Assembly: GCA_030427245.1 (NCBI GenBank)
Contig: JAUHXA010000010.1
Span: forward strand, 62,001-126,000
DNA length: 64,000 bases
Direction: 5' to 3'
Source of the DNA: Bacteroidia bacterium
GTDB lineage: Bacteria > Bacteroidota > Bacteroidia > Chitinophagales > UBA2359
Below, one piece after another: positions 1-8,889 of this stretch. Made by a program: the position numbers and the translations under genes. The notes under the pieces were generated by a model. The model did no database searches. It was not told where the DNA came from and saw only the letters and a list, made by a program, of their open reading frames with translations. Positions within the stretch are counted from its first letter, which is position 1; every line of letters starts with the position of its first letter.

Positions 1-1
1 T

Positions 2-331
2 TCAAAAGAACCAACCGATGAACAACCTGTCGTCAATAATACCACTTCAAAAGAGCCAACCGATGAACAACCCGTCGTCAATAATACCACTTCAAAAGAA
101 CCAACCGATGAACAACCTGTCGTCAATAATACCACTTCAAAAGAGCCAACCGAGGAACAGCCTGTCGTCAATAATACCACTACAAAAGAGCCAACAGAAG
201 AACAACCTGTCGTCAATAATACCACTACAAAAGAGCCAACAGAAGAACAACCTGTCGTCAATAATACCACTACAAAAGAGCCAACAGAAGAACAACCTGT
301 CGTCAATAATACCACTACAAAAGAACCAACG
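2..331 (+). repeat. 45-bp in-frame tandem repeat, seven copies plus partial
   Basis: Seven consecutive 45-bp units (2-46, 47-91, 92-136, 137-181, 182-226, 227-271, 272-316) and a 15-bp partial copy encode a 15-residue acidic/Thr-Asn-rich repeat upstream of the caspase-like domain. Copies 1-3 share one version (KEPTDEQ), copies 5-7 another (KEPTEEQ), and copy 4 is intermediate, which suggests expansion by unequal exchange. The array continues off the left edge. Confidence 0.95.
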
Positions 332-1420
332 GATAACTCCAGTTTGAATATTTATTGGATAAATCCAGATCCTTCCGAATTGCCTGAAGGTACATTGGTT
401 GTAGAGAACGAACTTCTGACCATTAAGCTAAAAACTAGTTCTACTCAAGAACTTATTGCCGACAATTTTACAGTTTCCATAAATGGCTTACCTGCCAATT
501 ACCGGTCAGATGCTCCTAAAATAATCGCTCATGCAGGTGTTGTCACCTATACCAATAAAGTCAAACTGGAGCCAGAAACCAATATTATAAAAGTCCGAAT
601 CAGTAATTCAACAGGCTCAGTATATTCCAATGAACTGAAAGTTATATATTCCCAGCGAAAACCCGATTTACATGTGCTTTCTATTGGCCCAAAAACAATC
701 AACTTGAAATATACCCAAAAAGATGCTGAAGATTTTGCGGATATATTTAGTGGGCAAGAAGGTGAAGGGAATAATAAAATATTTGCTAATGTATTTCCCA
801 AAAAATTAACAGGAGAAAAAGCGACCACCAATGAAATTCGAGGAGTAATTGAAGAATATTTGTCTCAACGAGAAGTCAAACCTTCAGATATGGTCGTGTT
901 GTTTGTCTCTTCTCACGGTTTTATGGAAAAGGATGATTTCAGGATTCACGGAAGCGATTACAACCCACTTCGTCGTCTTTCTACCTCAGTTTCCTTCAAG
1001 GATGATATCACTGCACATTTATCCTCCTTAAATTGCAAAAAAATTGTGTTTATTGATGCCTGTCATAGTGGAGGAGCAAGAGGAGATGTATTGAATATCA
1101 ACGAAGCCATCAAGCAAGTCAGTCAAAAACAAAACATCAGTCTCACCTTTACCTCAAGCAGCCAAAATCAACTTTCGTATGAAGACGAGACTTGGGACAA
1201 TGGAGCCTTTACCAAAGCCTTAATTGACGGGATGAAATATGGAAAAGCGGATGTAAATGAAGATAAAATTGTAACCGTAGAGGAACTGTCCAACTATGTC
1301 ACCACCAGTGTTAGAACGATGGTTCGTGAACTTAAAAATGAACTTCAAGAGCCTTCTTTCATCAATGATGACAACAAAGGCGTTGAACGCAGTTTACCGA
1401 TTTATGTGATTGAAGAATAA
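2..1420 (+). CDS. Caspase-like (peptidase C14) protein, 5' end outside window
   Basis: Partial gene: the reading frame is open from base 2, so the start lies upstream. The TTG at 344 is in frame but internal. The first ~110 visible residues are seven 15-residue repeats (SKEPTDEQPVVNNTT type). Next comes an ~85-residue stretch that looks like an Ig/beta-sandwich, then a caspase p20-like domain with a His-Gly in VSSHGF and the Cys in DACHSGG, the catalytic dyad of clan CD peptidases. A p10-like tail follows (GAFTKALIDG, then an acidic DVNEDKIVTVEEL). By family knowledge it cleaves proteins after a specific residue; substrate and trigger are unknown. The repeat is probably a flexible spacer. It converges with the TPR regulator downstream (11 bp gap). 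Domain call is firm; function is not. Confidence 0.85.
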   Translation, partial: SKEPTDEQPVVNNTTSKEPTDEQPVVNNTTSKEPTDEQPVVNNTTSKEPTEEQPVVNNTTTKEPTEEQPVVNNTTTKEPTEEQPVVNNTTTKEPTEEQPVVNNTTTKEPTDNSSLNIYWINPDPSELPEGTLVVENELLTIKLKTSSTQELIADNFTVSINGLPANYRSDAPKIIAHAGVVTYTNKVKLEPETNIIKVRISNSTGSVYSNELKVIYSQRKPDLHVLSIGPKTINLKYTQKDAEDFADIFSGQEGEGNNKIFANVFPKKLTGEKATTNEIRGVIEEYLSQREVKPSDMVVLFVSSHGFMEKDDFRIHGSDYNPLRRLSTSVSFKDDITAHLSSLNCKKIVFIDACHSGGARGDVLNINEAIKQVSQKQNISLTFTSSSQNQLSYEDETWDNGAFTKALIDGMKYGKADVNEDKIVTVEELSNYVTTSVRTMVRELKNELQEPSFINDDNKGVERSLPIYVIEE

Positions 1421-1431
1421 ATAATTGTAAA

Positions 1432-2973
1432 TCAAAATACTTGGACGTGTTTATCCAACGAAATGCCCTCTTCGATTTGAATTCGTTTGCGTAGCCGATA
1501 GCGAGTTTTTTTGACTCCTGCAGTAGATATCCCCAACATATCCGCAATCTCTTTGGTACTTAGATGAAGCTTTAAGAGCAAAAAGAGTCGTTCTTCAGCT
1601 TCGCTAAGAGTAGGATATAAAGAACGCAAACGATGTATGTATCCTGGATAACTTTTTTCAAAATTGGTTTTGAATAACTCCCAATCTGAAGGAGTTAAAA
1701 TGCGTTGGTTATAAAAACTCTCTTCTGAGTCTCTTCCATTGGAGTTAATGTTAAATTCAGCATCTTTTTCAGACGCCTTTATTTGCTGCTCCAATGCTTC
1801 TATATGAGCATTTTTTTTGACTAAAAGCTGGGTAATTGCTCCTAAGTTTTCTTGACTTTGCATCAAGGAGCGTCTTGCAAACTTGGATTGAACACGCCAT
1901 AGACTTATCCCAGCCAAAATCAAAAGCAACATAATGATTAGCAAACCAACACTTCGTTCCAAGGATTGCTGGGTTTGTTGCAGGTCCAACTCATATTTTT
2001 GTAACGCCAACTCTTTTTTCTCATTTTCATATTTCGCCTCCAAATTTGCTATGTTTTTCTTTACATCCACACCAACAATACTATCATACACCATATGGTA
2101 ATCTTGGTAATAATACAAAGCCTTTTCAAAATCCCCTTTCTGTTCATAGACATCCGAAATACCTGAGTAATTGGTTATTAGGTTATCTGGCCAGTTATTT
2201 TCTTTATTAATACGGACACATTCCTGCCAAATTGCCAATGCTTCATCAAATTTTTTCAGGGAAAGATAAGAATCCGCAAGATTGTTCATGTGAATGGATT
2301 CACGGTATCTTGATTTTATCTCTCTAAGAATCACCAAAGCTTGTTTGTAATAATCTATAGATTCTTCAAATCGCCCTTCATGATTGAGCAATGTACCATA
2401 ATTACCTAAGGTGACGGCTAAAGACATCGGGCTACAAAATTTCTTAATCAATGGAATTGCCTTTTCATAATATTGGTGTGCTTTTTCGTATTCTTCGCTA
2501 TAGATGTGCATAGAACCGATTTGCTCTAGATTCATAGCCATATTCTGACTATCCAAGGCTACAATATTTTGCGATAAAGACAACTCAAAGTAACGCAACG
2601 CTTCTTCATAGTTAAAGAGATCTGTATATAGAGACCCCTTGTAATGATTGACCCTTCCTTGCCAAAGTATATTACCAGAACTCAGTGCAAGCTTCTCTGC
2701 TTTTAATAAGTATTCCGTCGTTTTTGAGTACTCCTGAACCCCTGTATAGTCATCCGCTAAATACAAATATCCATACAGTTGGTGTAAGCTGTCTTTATTT
2801 TGAATAGCGTTGTTCAGAAACTCTAAGTGCAGCTCTACCTCTTCTTCAAAGGTACATGAGTTAGACATTGCGGGATTCGTATTCAGGTAATCGCTAACAA
2901 AATCAGATTGCCCCAAAATAGGAGATCCCCAAGTAAAACAAATAGAAAGCAGAAATGTGAATATCTTTTTCAT
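1432..2973 (-). CDS. TPR-containing membrane-anchored HTH regulator
   Basis: Layout common in Bacteroidota: N-terminal signal-like segment (MKKIFTFLLSICF), about six tetratricopeptide repeats (LEQIGSMHIYSEEYEKA, LGNYGTLLNHEGRFEES and others), a transmembrane helix (VGLLIIMLLLILAGISLW), a coiled coil, and a C-terminal LuxR/sigma-like helix-turn-helix (LSTKEIADMLGISTAGVKKT). Inferred role: senses a periplasmic or protein-bound signal through the TPRs and regulates transcription from the membrane. I start at the Met directly before KKIFTF because it gives a normal signal sequence; an in-frame ATG at 3000 would add nine residues. It stands alone and converges with the caspase-like gene. Target genes are unknown. 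Confidence 0.8.
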   Translation of the reverse strand: MKKIFTFLLSICFTWGSPILGQSDFVSDYLNTNPAMSNSCTFEEEVELHLEFLNNAIQNKDSLHQLYGYLYLADDYTGVQEYSKTTEYLLKAEKLALSSGNILWQGRVNHYKGSLYTDLFNYEEALRYFELSLSQNIVALDSQNMAMNLEQIGSMHIYSEEYEKAHQYYEKAIPLIKKFCSPMSLAVTLGNYGTLLNHEGRFEESIDYYKQALVILREIKSRYRESIHMNNLADSYLSLKKFDEALAIWQECVRINKENNWPDNLITNYSGISDVYEQKGDFEKALYYYQDYHMVYDSIVGVDVKKNIANLEAKYENEKKELALQKYELDLQQTQQSLERSVGLLIIMLLLILAGISLWRVQSKFARRSLMQSQENLGAITQLLVKKNAHIEALEQQIKASEKDAEFNINSNGRDSEESFYNQRILTPSDWELFKTNFEKSYPGYIHRLRSLYPTLSEAEERLFLLLKLHLSTKEIADMLGISTAGVKKTRYRLRKRIQIEEGISLDKHVQVF

Positions 2974-3365
2974 GACCAAATTTAATACTGTAATTGGCAA
3001 AAATACCCATTTTACACTAAAATGACCTGTCCATCTATTTGTCCGCCCTAAAATAAATTCAAAAAAAGCCTTGTCTATTTGTTTGTCTATCCTTCTTCCT
3101 ACTGAATAATAGGATTATATGTTTATTTTGCAGCTAAATTTACGTAGCTAAAAATCAACATTAATAAATACGCCTAAAAATTACCACTTTTAAAAAGGCT
3201 TAACTGTATACAAGGGTCGTAGTTGAATAAAGAAACTCTATTTCTTTTCTGAAAGCTGCGACTCTTTTTACATTCTCTACCTTAAACACAAAATCCCCTA
3301 ACTTTTGAAAAGTTAGGGGATTTATTTTACTCAGTGCCTAAGGCACATCAGATGTAGATTAGATA
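2974..3365. other. Intergenic stretch between TPR regulator and RRM gene
   Basis: Contains the upstream region of the TPR regulator and, at 3291-3323, a strong hairpin that ends the RRM transcript. No plausible gene is seen. AT-rich. Confidence 0.6.
3291..3323 (-). terminator. Rho-independent terminator of the RRM gene
   Basis: Inverted repeat AAATCCCCTAACTTTT / AGTTAGGGGATTT around a short GAAA-type loop, flanked by A/T runs, about 45 bp past the stop of the minus-strand RRM gene. Symmetrical, so it could act in both directions. Confidence 0.8.
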
Positions 3366-3719
3366 CTAGTATCTTCTTCGGTCACTTCCACCGCTGTTTC
3401 TATCGTTCCAGCCACCTCTGCTTCCGCCACCACGGTTGTCTCTTCCACGACCTCTATTAAATCCGCCGCCACGGTTTTCTCTTGGCTCTGCTTTTTTAAC
3501 AACAATTGTTCGGTGGTCAAATTCACATTCATTCAATTCTTCAATAGCTGCAAGTGCTTCGTCGTCGTTAGGCATTTCAACAAATCCAAATCCTTTGGAT
3601 TTGCCTGTGTCGCGATTCATTACAATTTTCACAGTATCAACTGCTCCAAATTCTTCAAAAAGATCGCGTAAATCGTCTTCGGTAGTGTCAAAGTTCAACT
3701 TTGCTACAAAAATGTTCAT
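3366..3719 (-). CDS. Glycine-rich RNA-binding protein (single RRM)
   Basis: 117-residue protein. An RRM fills residues 1-80, with RNP2 (NIFVAKL) at the N-terminus and RNP1 (KGFGFVEM) near residue 43. The rest is a Gly/Arg-rich tail (RGG, GGGFNRGRGRDNRGGG). This is the small single-RRM type widespread in Bacteroidota and Cyanobacteria, thought to bind RNA and often cold-inducible. The ATG at 3719 matches the family N-terminus exactly. A TATCTTTG box lies 110 bp upstream, implying a long 5' leader, which would suit post-transcriptional control. Monocistronic, with a strong terminator. Confidence 0.92.
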   Translation of the reverse strand: MNIFVAKLNFDTTEDDLRDLFEEFGAVDTVKIVMNRDTGKSKGFGFVEMPNDDEALAAIEELNECEFDHRTIVVKKAEPRENRGGGFNRGRGRDNRGGGSRGGWNDRNSGGSDRRRY

Positions 3720-3828
3720 CTTATAAAAATTTAAAAAAAAAAAAAAATATTAATGATTTTCTGAGTAGCAAAGAATTCTAAAATACCTTGAAGCTATCCA
3801 AAAAAATACTGTAATTTCACAATTAAAA

Positions 3829-3836
3829 CAAAGATA
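3829..3836 (-). promoter_or_regulatory. Bacteroidota-type -7 box (TATCTTTG)
   Basis: Exact match to TAnnTTTG on the minus strand upstream of the RRM gene, giving a leader of roughly 100 nt. No clear TTTG -33 element was seen at the right spacing. Confidence 0.4.
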
Positions 3837-3885
3837 CAACTAATACTTGATGTTATACCCTTTTCTAAAAAATAAATTCAAAATT

Positions 3886-6279
3886 TCACTCCACTTTTAA
3901 TACCCGTTTCAAAGGAATTTGAAAAGTTTTTGAATCACTTGTATTTACTTGCAACTGCAATAAATACACCCCCATCGGCAAACAACTATCTATCAAAAAT
4001 GAAAGATTAATTGAACCTCCTTCAAAAAATTGAAGTGGTAAAACTTCCTTCTTTTGACCTATTGTATTAATCAAAGTCACTCCAATCTCCACATTTTGTT
4101 TTGCAAAGATTGTAAGATTAATGTTTTCTGCAAATGGATTGGGATAAAGTTGATTTATTTCAATAAAGTTTTGATAGGTAATCTGTTCATCTATTCCGAC
4201 CATTGTATTAGAGGCATTTGGACTAGGTAGACTTAAATCTACAAAAAGTCCTTGTCCGTCTGTTATCAAGCCATAAGCTACATCGCTCTCCAAGTTTTGA
4301 TACGAAAGACTATCAATCACTGCAAAACCATTTGCCTCTGAATCAAAAATACCAATGCTTTCTTCGCTCTTATTTAACTTAAATTCGGCATGAAAAGTTC
4401 CCTGTTCGGATTGATTATCTGCCCAAATCAACAAAAACCCCTGTGGAGACAAATCCATATCAGGCAATTGCCACTTATCGGGATTACTCAAATTGTCGGT
4501 CAAAAACTTATCTCCCAAGTAAATAGGTGTATTTCCAGCATTGTAAATCTCTATCCAATCGTCGTACTCACCATATTCATCAGCAACTGTTTGACTATTA
4601 CTGACCATAAACTCATTGATTCGTAAGACTGCCCGTTCGTTGCCCAACTGCAAGGTAAAATCACCTGTCAATGGCTCTCGATTATTGGCAACCAAATCAT
4701 CTGTAGCTGTAATATAATAAGGAATTGAAGTATGGGGAGGTAAATCTGAAATATCTGAAGATTGAAGTACAAAAGTATAGATGCCATCATGGGCAAGTTC
4801 ATCAGTAAGACTGCCATCATCCCACATAGTTACATGTACCCAATCATTTCCTTCCAACTGATAGTGTAAGGCAACGTATGGAAGTGTGTTATTGTCGTCT
4901 TCAACCGTTGCCGAAAAAGTAATAGAAGTGTTTGTTTGTGGAATCATTGGCGTATGATGAACTCGACGAATAACAGGTGCTATATTTTTGATTTCCAGTT
5001 GGTTTAGAATACTGTTACGTCGAGTCGTAATGTAGTCTTTGATGCCATATTTGACATGACCACCCACTGATTCTGTGTATGAATCATGAAAATCTTCTAT
5101 CGAATAACCATAATCCAAGGTTCTAAAATTATCTGCTTCCGCAAAAGGCGTAATTTTCTCCTTCAAACAATCTATAATCGTAAAAAACGAATCGGGATGT
5201 GCATAACCATTCACCAACTGCTGCAAATAGTACGAATAGCGATTCTTAAACTCTGGCACTTCCAAAATACGGTCAGCCAACACATTGCTATGAGTATCAG
5301 AAGTCCAGTCATAAATATTGCGAATTCCCCAATCAATGTTGAACCAGTCAATGCCAAAAGTATTATCAATATCATAGGCAATGTATTCAAACTTGCTAGT
5401 CGAAGGATTGTGATAAAGGTAAAAGTTGTTGATATTGAAAGAATAACCATCCCAATTGCCCATAAATACATCTGCCGCCAAAGTTCGTAAAAATACGTCT
5501 ACATCAAACACTTCACTAATTGCCACCTTGAAATCAGCCGTTGAAGCCTCATTCAAAACGGTGATAAAATGCGCCAAATCGCTGTAATCATCCGCCTCCG
5601 TATTGGTTTTCAAGTCGTATTTCCGCCGTCCAAATTCTTCCTCTTTATACGCATTAGGTGAGCTACCTTCAAAGTTTAAATCCGCAGGATACAGGCACTT
5701 ATACAAATTTCCTCCATCATTCCCTTTGTATCTATCCTTCAAAAACTCCTCGTCAATATGCTCTACATTAAGATACAATCCATAATACTCTTCATTGATA
5801 TACAGTTCCACATGATTAGCCCTAGCTGCAATAACATCCATCTGCCCCAAAATATCCCAGCCCAATTTTGCTCGAATAATCGAAGGGTCGTTGTGTTCTC
5901 CATTGAGGTTCATTTTCTCCAACCCATGAAATTTCCGCCCCGATTCAAAAGCATTGAAGGCAACCTTAAAGGATTTTTTGGCAGCATTTCGAGACGTATT
6001 TCCTCGAAGCCGAAAGCCAACATTTTCAAGCACGACTTCTTCGCTTCTATTTTTGTAGGTGAAAGTTGTAGGATATTCTGTATCACTCTGTGGAAAATCA
6101 AAAATCGCCTGTAAGTCATCAGGGGCTATTTCTATATCAATTCTCGGAACGGTTGAATCGTCAAAAAGCGGATGAAAGGTTTGTATAGGAGCAAGTTCGG
6201 TGCAGTCTTCTTGTGCTGCAATTGAAGTGAACAAAAAAATGAACGCAAAAAAGTAAAGAATAAGTGAAGATTTGAACAT
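3886..6279 (-). CDS. Secreted CotH-family protein with lamin-tail domain and T9SS sorting domain
   Basis: 797 residues. Signal peptide (MFKSSLILYFFAFIFLFTSIAAQ); a CotH kinase-like domain at about 40-410 with the typical YINEEYYGLYLNVEHID, DGGNLYKC and AYDIDNTFG segments; a beta-sandwich; a lamin-tail domain at about 560-670 (LRINEFMVSN, DDWIEIYN); and a T9SS type A C-terminal sorting domain (LYPNPFAENINLTI to the end). CotH proteins are atypical protein kinases; the surface substrate here is unknown. The sorting domain predicts export across the outer membrane and attachment or release. Monocistronic. Family call firm, role unknown. Confidence 0.88.
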   Translation of the reverse strand: MFKSSLILYFFAFIFLFTSIAAQEDCTELAPIQTFHPLFDDSTVPRIDIEIAPDDLQAIFDFPQSDTEYPTTFTYKNRSEEVVLENVGFRLRGNTSRNAAKKSFKVAFNAFESGRKFHGLEKMNLNGEHNDPSIIRAKLGWDILGQMDVIAARANHVELYINEEYYGLYLNVEHIDEEFLKDRYKGNDGGNLYKCLYPADLNFEGSSPNAYKEEEFGRRKYDLKTNTEADDYSDLAHFITVLNEASTADFKVAISEVFDVDVFLRTLAADVFMGNWDGYSFNINNFYLYHNPSTSKFEYIAYDIDNTFGIDWFNIDWGIRNIYDWTSDTHSNVLADRILEVPEFKNRYSYYLQQLVNGYAHPDSFFTIIDCLKEKITPFAEADNFRTLDYGYSIEDFHDSYTESVGGHVKYGIKDYITTRRNSILNQLEIKNIAPVIRRVHHTPMIPQTNTSITFSATVEDDNNTLPYVALHYQLEGNDWVHVTMWDDGSLTDELAHDGIYTFVLQSSDISDLPPHTSIPYYITATDDLVANNREPLTGDFTLQLGNERAVLRINEFMVSNSQTVADEYGEYDDWIEIYNAGNTPIYLGDKFLTDNLSNPDKWQLPDMDLSPQGFLLIWADNQSEQGTFHAEFKLNKSEESIGIFDSEANGFAVIDSLSYQNLESDVAYGLITDGQGLFVDLSLPSPNASNTMVGIDEQITYQNFIEINQLYPNPFAENINLTIFAKQNVEIGVTLINTIGQKKEVLPLQFFEGGSINLSFLIDSCLPMGVYLLQLQVNTSDSKTFQIPLKRVLKVE

Positions 6280-6371
6280 CTAAAGTGTTTTGATAATAAA
6301 GCCATGAGAACCAAAATAGTTTTTGATTTTCATGACTGCGAAAATTTTTCATTACCTATTAAGTAAAAAAG

Positions 6372-6452
6372 AAAAAATAACTCATCGACCAATATTCCCC
6401 TTTTGAAAGGGGATGGGGTATGTTAGCAAAAGAAAACGAGGAGTTATTTTTT
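6372..6452 (-). terminator. Nested hairpins downstream of the DUF4199 gene
   Basis: Outer arms AAAAAATAACTC (6372-6383) and GAGTTATTTTTT (6441-6452) pair perfectly and enclose a second hairpin, CCCCTTT / AAAGGGG (6397-6412). It lies just after the DUF4199 stop, so it probably ends that transcript. It also sits about 100 bp upstream of the CotH start. Confidence 0.55.
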
Positions 6453-6460
6453 TACCCTTA

Positions 6461-6979
6461 CTAATCAGTTTTGATAAAAAAACCTGCAATAGCAGAAATC
6501 ACCAAACCTGCAAAAGCATACCAAATCACCGTAAAAGGAATCGAAAAAATAGGATTGGAAAACTTTCTCATATAGCCAATCGCATCCTCAATTTGTTCAT
6601 CCGTCATTCCTTGTTCAATAAATTTTTCTTCTTGAATCAAAATGATTTGTTCCATCATTTCGGGATTGATGTATTGCATATAAACAATCGAAAAAAGCCC
6701 CAAAATAAAAGCTGCCACCACTGCCATCAATACTCCCAATCCAATCACCTGACTGTATTTTATAAACCCTTCATTGACCTTATCTCTATATTCCAACGTT
6801 CCAACGAGAATCCCCCCAATCAACACCAAATAACCCAGTAATTGTGCTAAAGTAGAAGTATCCATATCCAACAGATACAGAATAATCGTAAACACAATAC
6901 CTACACCTGAGATGATAACACCATATCGGAGAGCAGTCGGAAAAATAGGAGCTTTGGGAGTGTTAAAAGGTTCACTCAT
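6461..6979 (-). CDS. DUF4199 membrane protein
   Basis: 172 residues from the ATG at 6979, with four hydrophobic segments (YGVIISGVGIVFTIILYLL; LAQLLGYLVLIGGILVG; VIGLGVLMAVVAAFILGLF; IPFTVIWYAFAGLVISAIAGFF) and a charged loop between helices 3 and 4 (INPEMMEQIILIQEEKF). This is the usual shape of DUF4199, a Bacteroidota inner-membrane family without known function. An in-frame start at 7084 would overlap the DUF389 gene by 38 bp and add a non-family extension, so I reject it. It follows the DUF389 gene at 67 bp and may be co-transcribed. Confidence 0.8.
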   Translation of the reverse strand: MSEPFNTPKAPIFPTALRYGVIISGVGIVFTIILYLLDMDTSTLAQLLGYLVLIGGILVGTLEYRDKVNEGFIKYSQVIGLGVLMAVVAAFILGLFSIVYMQYINPEMMEQIILIQEEKFIEQGMTDEQIEDAIGYMRKFSNPIFSIPFTVIWYAFAGLVISAIAGFFIKTD

Positions 6980-7046
6980 AGTTGCTTGTTTTTGAAGTTG
7001 AGTAAAAGGAACGGCAAGATAACAAAAAGAGCCTAAAAATAATTCC

Positions 7047-8747
7047 CTACTCAATGTAAAACTTACCTGCCATCTTTCCTTCACCCGATCTCAAATTCCA
7101 ATAATACAAACCTTTCGGATATTTATTCCGAGACAAAACATTCACCGTAAAACGATTTTGTCCAGCTTTCATCGTTCCCACATATACATCCCCCAAATCC
7201 TCCACCTGCGTTTCAATCACAATCTCAGCATTCTCTTTCAGTTTGTCTTTAAGAACCAAAGTAAGCGTACTCCCCACAATTGCATTCTTAGCGGGTGACA
7301 AGACCTCAGTAAAACCATTACCATTGTAGGTCTTTTTGACTCTCAATTCCCGCTTCAAAATCACCTGTCCAGAAGACTCTTCTTTGATCCTATCCAAGCG
7401 ACTTTCATTGACATTTTCCACCTTATTATCCTCTCTTTTATCCTTCTCTTTGTTCTTATTTTTTCCAAATAAGCCACCTTTGCCCTCTTTTTCATCCTCA
7501 TCTTCCTCCTCGTCTGCATATCGGCTAGTGCCAGTTCCATCATAACCTGCAAACTCTGCCGAACTTCTTTGTTCCGCCAACTCATCCCGAAGTTGTTTCA
7601 CCTCCTCCCCCAATTGCTTCAATTCATCCAAATCCTCCTTATGAGCTGCAATCTGTTTACTAACCTCCCAAAAAATATCTTTCTGCAAATCATTCCGAGC
7701 ACTTGACCGAATACTCGCCTTGTCACGTTCCGAAAGATTCACCTGCACCAACTTCAACATAGACTCCTCCAATTTGGGCATCTTGTGCATCGCTTCCTGC
7801 AAATTCATCACCGTATCCTCCGTAATATTTGCGCCCACCACATAGACCTTCAATTCGTGATTATCCGCTTCCTCCGCTTCTTCCCAATCAATCACCTCTC
7901 TATCAGCATCTGCCACCCGACTTTCCACAAACTGATTGATAGAGACATTTCGTCGAATGTGGTGAATCGTGTCTAAAAGAATAAAAATACTCGGAATCGT
8001 AATCAACACCACAAAAACCCCTATCATCCAATTCGTTTTGCGTCCTTCTTCAGCACTAATCGGCTGCAATACAGGAAATTTCATAATCCGCACAAACACA
8101 AAAGTCGTTGTCGAAATAATCACCGCATTGATAAAAAACAAATAAAATGCTCCCCCTGCAATAATCGGATCTGCAATCGCCAAACCAAAACCCACCGTAC
8201 AAAGCGGCGGCATCAAAGCCGTAGCAATTGCCACGCCAGGTAGCGCATTCGTTTTATCCTTGTGCGAACCCGCCACAATCCCTGCAATCCCACCAAACAA
8301 CGCCACACCCACGTCCAACAAAGTAGGCTTCGTTCGTGCCATCAATTGATCAGTCGGAACGCCCAAAGGCGTAATCAAAAAATACAGATAACTCACCAAA
8401 ATACTGGCCACCATAGCAATAAACAAACTACGAGTAGATAATACAAAGGTCTCTCTGTCATTGATGCCAATTGACAATCCAATACCCAAAATAGGCGACA
8501 TCAAAGGCGAGATTAACATCGCTCCAATAATCACCGCAGGGGAATTCTGGTCGAGGCCAATAGAAGCCAACATTGCAGCCGCAATCAAAATCCAAACATT
8601 GTAGCCTTTCAATTGAGTATATTGACGGATAGAATCTATCGTGCCTTGTTTGTCAGTTTCTTGCCGAATATCAAAAAGTTCGATGAGTCGTTTTCGAATG
8701 AAATCAAAGGGTGAGTCCTTGAAGCTAGGTTTAGTAGTGTTGTTCAT
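7047..8747 (-). CDS. DUF389 membrane protein with coiled coil and C-terminal beta module
   Basis: 566 residues. The N-terminal half is a DUF389 (TIGR00341-type) integral membrane domain with about six helices and conserved ASIGLDQNSPAVIIGAMLISP, ALFGGIAGIVAG and ATALMPPLCTVGFGLA segments. A soluble middle part contains a predicted coiled coil (about 375-395) and a highly charged, Glu/Lys-rich linker (DEEEDEDEKEGKGG). The last ~95 residues resemble a small Ig-like or T9SS-tail-like sandwich (YPKGLYYWNLRSGEGKMAGK). Function of DUF389 is unknown; transport has been suggested. The added C-terminal module is unusual for the family. Confidence 0.8.
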   Translation of the reverse strand: MNNTTKPSFKDSPFDFIRKRLIELFDIRQETDKQGTIDSIRQYTQLKGYNVWILIAAAMLASIGLDQNSPAVIIGAMLISPLMSPILGIGLSIGINDRETFVLSTRSLFIAMVASILVSYLYFLITPLGVPTDQLMARTKPTLLDVGVALFGGIAGIVAGSHKDKTNALPGVAIATALMPPLCTVGFGLAIADPIIAGGAFYLFFINAVIISTTTFVFVRIMKFPVLQPISAEEGRKTNWMIGVFVVLITIPSIFILLDTIHHIRRNVSINQFVESRVADADREVIDWEEAEEADNHELKVYVVGANITEDTVMNLQEAMHKMPKLEESMLKLVQVNLSERDKASIRSSARNDLQKDIFWEVSKQIAAHKEDLDELKQLGEEVKQLRDELAEQRSSAEFAGYDGTGTSRYADEEEDEDEKEGKGGLFGKNKNKEKDKREDNKVENVNESRLDRIKEESSGQVILKRELRVKKTYNGNGFTEVLSPAKNAIVGSTLTLVLKDKLKENAEIVIETQVEDLGDVYVGTMKAGQNRFTVNVLSRNKYPKGLYYWNLRSGEGKMAGKFYIE

Positions 8748-8847
8748 AGTAGCAGCAATTTTGGGAGTTTAGCGTAATTGTCCTCCAATTTAGTAATTAA
8801 TGACAATAGAAACAAAAATGTAAGCAAAAGGAGTCATATTTTCTCTC

Positions 8848-8855
8848 TAATTTTG
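8848..8855 (+). promoter_or_regulatory. -7 box (TAATTTTG) upstream of dprA
   Basis: Exact TAnnTTTG match 34 bp before the dprA ATG. No good -33 TTTG is visible. Confidence 0.4.
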
Positions 8856-8889
8856 CAGTAAAAATTTAGTCAAAGAACTTCAAAGCGAA

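Noticed and set aside
18-347. 109-codon ORF at the left edge
   Set aside because: Out-of-frame reading of the 45-bp repeat; the other frame is open through the repeat and continues into the caspase-like domain.
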